NCBI GenBank assembly: GCA_947359465.1
Contig: OX375872.1
Coordinates: forward strand, 77,543,100 to 77,607,099
DNA length: 64,000 nucleotides
Direction: 5' to 3'
Source: Metellina segmentata
Taxonomy: Eukaryota; Arthropoda; Arachnida; Araneae; Tetragnathidae
Part shown: positions 62,977 to 64,000 of the stretch, in pieces
How positions within the stretch are numbered: position 1 is the stretch's first letter
Layout of the letters: each line of letters starts with the position of its first letter
The notes under the pieces: generated by a model
Databases searched by the model: none
What the model was told of the DNA's origin: nothing
The model's input: the letters and a program-made list of their open reading frames with translations, nothing else
Position numbers and translations under genes: made by a program

Positions 62977-64000
62977 TTATGCAGTAATGTTATGTATGTG
63001 ATGATATTTAAAACGATGAGTATAAATACAGTGATTTAGGATAAAATCTATTAAAAAAGGTGAAATGTGATTTTTAAAAAGTTTTTTATTTAAAAAGTGA
63101 ACAATGGGGGGGGGGGACTTAAAAATTGATCGTAGAAGGCAGGGGAGCCACCAGGTCCGTAACCTAGGGGGGGGGGAGGTAGCCGCCACCATCACACAGG
63201 ACTTGATTCTTGCCCTAGATATTCTGTTATTCATGATATTTTTAAACCAGATGGGCTTATTTTCCTTTGTTTTTTTTTTTATGTGATTTGCCTGTGTGAA
63301 TGGACAGTCGAAGAGGTAGTGGTCAGCGTCCCCCACCTCCCCACAATCACATTTGTCAGTGTTTTTAATTTTGAATCTGTGCAGGTAGGCCCAAAACGGG
63401 CCGTGCCCAGTAAGGAACCAAACAAGCCAACGGTCAATGATGAGGGTATCGGTTTTAATTTCAGTTATGAAATCTTTTAGTCGTAATCCCTTTGTTGATT
63501 TTTTATAGTGTTCCTGCCAGCCCCTAATCATAAAATTTTTAATTCTCCTTTTAAGAAGGCTGACAGGAAAAGGGATGTCCAATGCCTCACCATCAACCGA
63601 GGCCAGCTTGGCCTGTTCGTCAGCCAATTCGTTTCCGGCAAGCCCCGCATGTGCCCGAACCCAACTCAGGCCAAAGTTGTTAGTTAAGTTATATATTTTT
63701 AGTTTTATTGAGCAAAGGTAGTTGGATTTGTTTTCGGCTGTCTTTAAGGCCTGAATTGAGCTGAGACTGTCGGTATAAATATTTATTTTGTTGTTGTTGT
63801 TGTTGTTTGACCACTCTATTGCTTTGTAAATTGCCGACAACTCGGCTTGAAACACCGAGTTGCCGGCGTCAAGTTTAAACTTTAAAATTTCAATAGGTTT
63901 ATTATTTTTTAAGATGAACACCGCGGCTCCGACCTTGCCATCAATGCCCGAGCCGTCGGTGTACACCTCGTAATCTGCATTTTGGATTGTGCCCCGAATG
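62977..64000 (-). CDS. Retrotransposon ORF2 C-terminus: RNase H plus zinc knuckle (partial)
   Basis: Open from the window edge to a stop at 62977, about 341 codons visible. RNase H comes first: EVYTDGSGIDGKVGAAVF (first Asp), FQAELSAIYKAIEW (Glu), IYTDSLSSIQAL (second Asp), WVRAHAGLAGNELADEQAK (third Asp). All four catalytic residues are present. A run of six Asn (WSNNNNNNKI) comes from a short trinucleotide repeat. A C-terminal Cys/His cluster CDCGEVGDADHYLFDCP follows. This is the R1/jockey/I-type layout; reverse transcriptase and endonuclease would lie to the right. No stop or frameshift is visible, so this copy is fairly young. Confidence 0.88.
   Translation of the reverse strand, partial: IRGTIQNADYEVYTDGSGIDGKVGAAVFILKNNKPIEILKFKLDAGNSVFQAELSAIYKAIEWSNNNNNNKINIYTDSLSSIQALKTAENKSNYLCSIKLKIYNLTNNFGLSWVRAHAGLAGNELADEQAKLASVDGEALDIPFPVSLLKRRIKNFMIRGWQEHYKKSTKGLRLKDFITEIKTDTLIIDRWLVWFLTGHGPFWAYLHRFKIKNTDKCDCGEVGDADHYLFDCPFTQANHIKKKTKENKPIWFKNIMNNRISRARIKSCVMVAATSPPPRLRTWWLPCLLRSIFKSPPPIVHFLNKKLFKNHISPFLIDFILNHCIYTHRFKYHHIHNITA

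Larger units (their letters stand above)
62313..64000 (-). mobile_element. Non-LTR retrotransposon, 3' part (extends beyond window)
   Basis: Read on the - strand: the ORF2 C-terminus, then a ~650-bp 3' UTR with a repeated hairpin array (62621-62752), an internal A34 tract (62583-62616) and a terminal poly(A) (62313-62328). It appears to have inserted into a SINE head. The two poly(A) tracts could mean that the outer 250 bp belong to a separate, older element. Confidence 0.75.

Overview
This is an AT-rich eukaryotic window, most likely from an arachnid (probably a spider). The reasons are long introns with canonical GT/AG sites, dense tRNA-derived SINEs, many decayed Tc1-like transposons, Helitrons, and an RNase-H-bearing non-LTR retrotransposon of a type common in spider genomes. 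The species assignment is inference. There are no bacterial-style genes, and nearly all short open frames are chance or transposon-derived.

The one complete host gene is a seven-exon Rab-family small GTPase on the + strand, 14825-56691 (208 codons). I rebuilt it exon by exon from its motifs (P-loop, switch I, DTAGQE, NKxD, SxK, C-terminal CGC) and matching splice phases. Its six introns measure about 18.7, 10.2, 7.6, 0.09, 2.5 and 2.2 kb and hold most of the repeats described here. A candidate promoter with two CRE-like sites lies just upstream. A second possible host exon, encoding a signal peptide, runs off the left edge on the - strand (1-242).

Layout. 1-14.5 kb: possible secreted-protein exon, a cluster of SINE copies, a hAT element with an 8-bp target duplication, a full-length dead Tc1 element, a Harbinger-like MITE, a long featureless AT-rich stretch, a second dead Tc1 element and a Helitron end. 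14.8-33.6 kb (intron 1): TTAA-bounded palindromic MITEs, SINEs, a 164-bp TA microsatellite, a pogo/Tigger deletion derivative and Helitrons. 33.6-43.9 kb (intron 2): SINEs, a Tc1 relic split by a 1.4-kb TIR element, a pogo-like TIR element carrying a long hairpin, and a recurring 0.3-0.5 kb intronic repeat. 43.9-56.7 kb: remaining exons, an expanded palindromic MITE, Tc1 relics, three kinds of SINE, a tandem duplication and a second Helitron copy. 56.7-64 kb: 3' UTR, low-feature sequence, more MITEs and SINEs, and the 3' part of a non-LTR retrotransposon on the - strand.

The most distinctive signal is a family of about 12 non-autonomous elements bounded by TTAA. They are built from repeats of the palindrome GACGAGATATCTCGTC, and one copy has expanded its internal unit about six-fold. 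A second is a pair of SINE families that share a body but carry different tRNA-like heads and different simple-repeat tails. I found no defence, biosynthetic or other multi-gene system.
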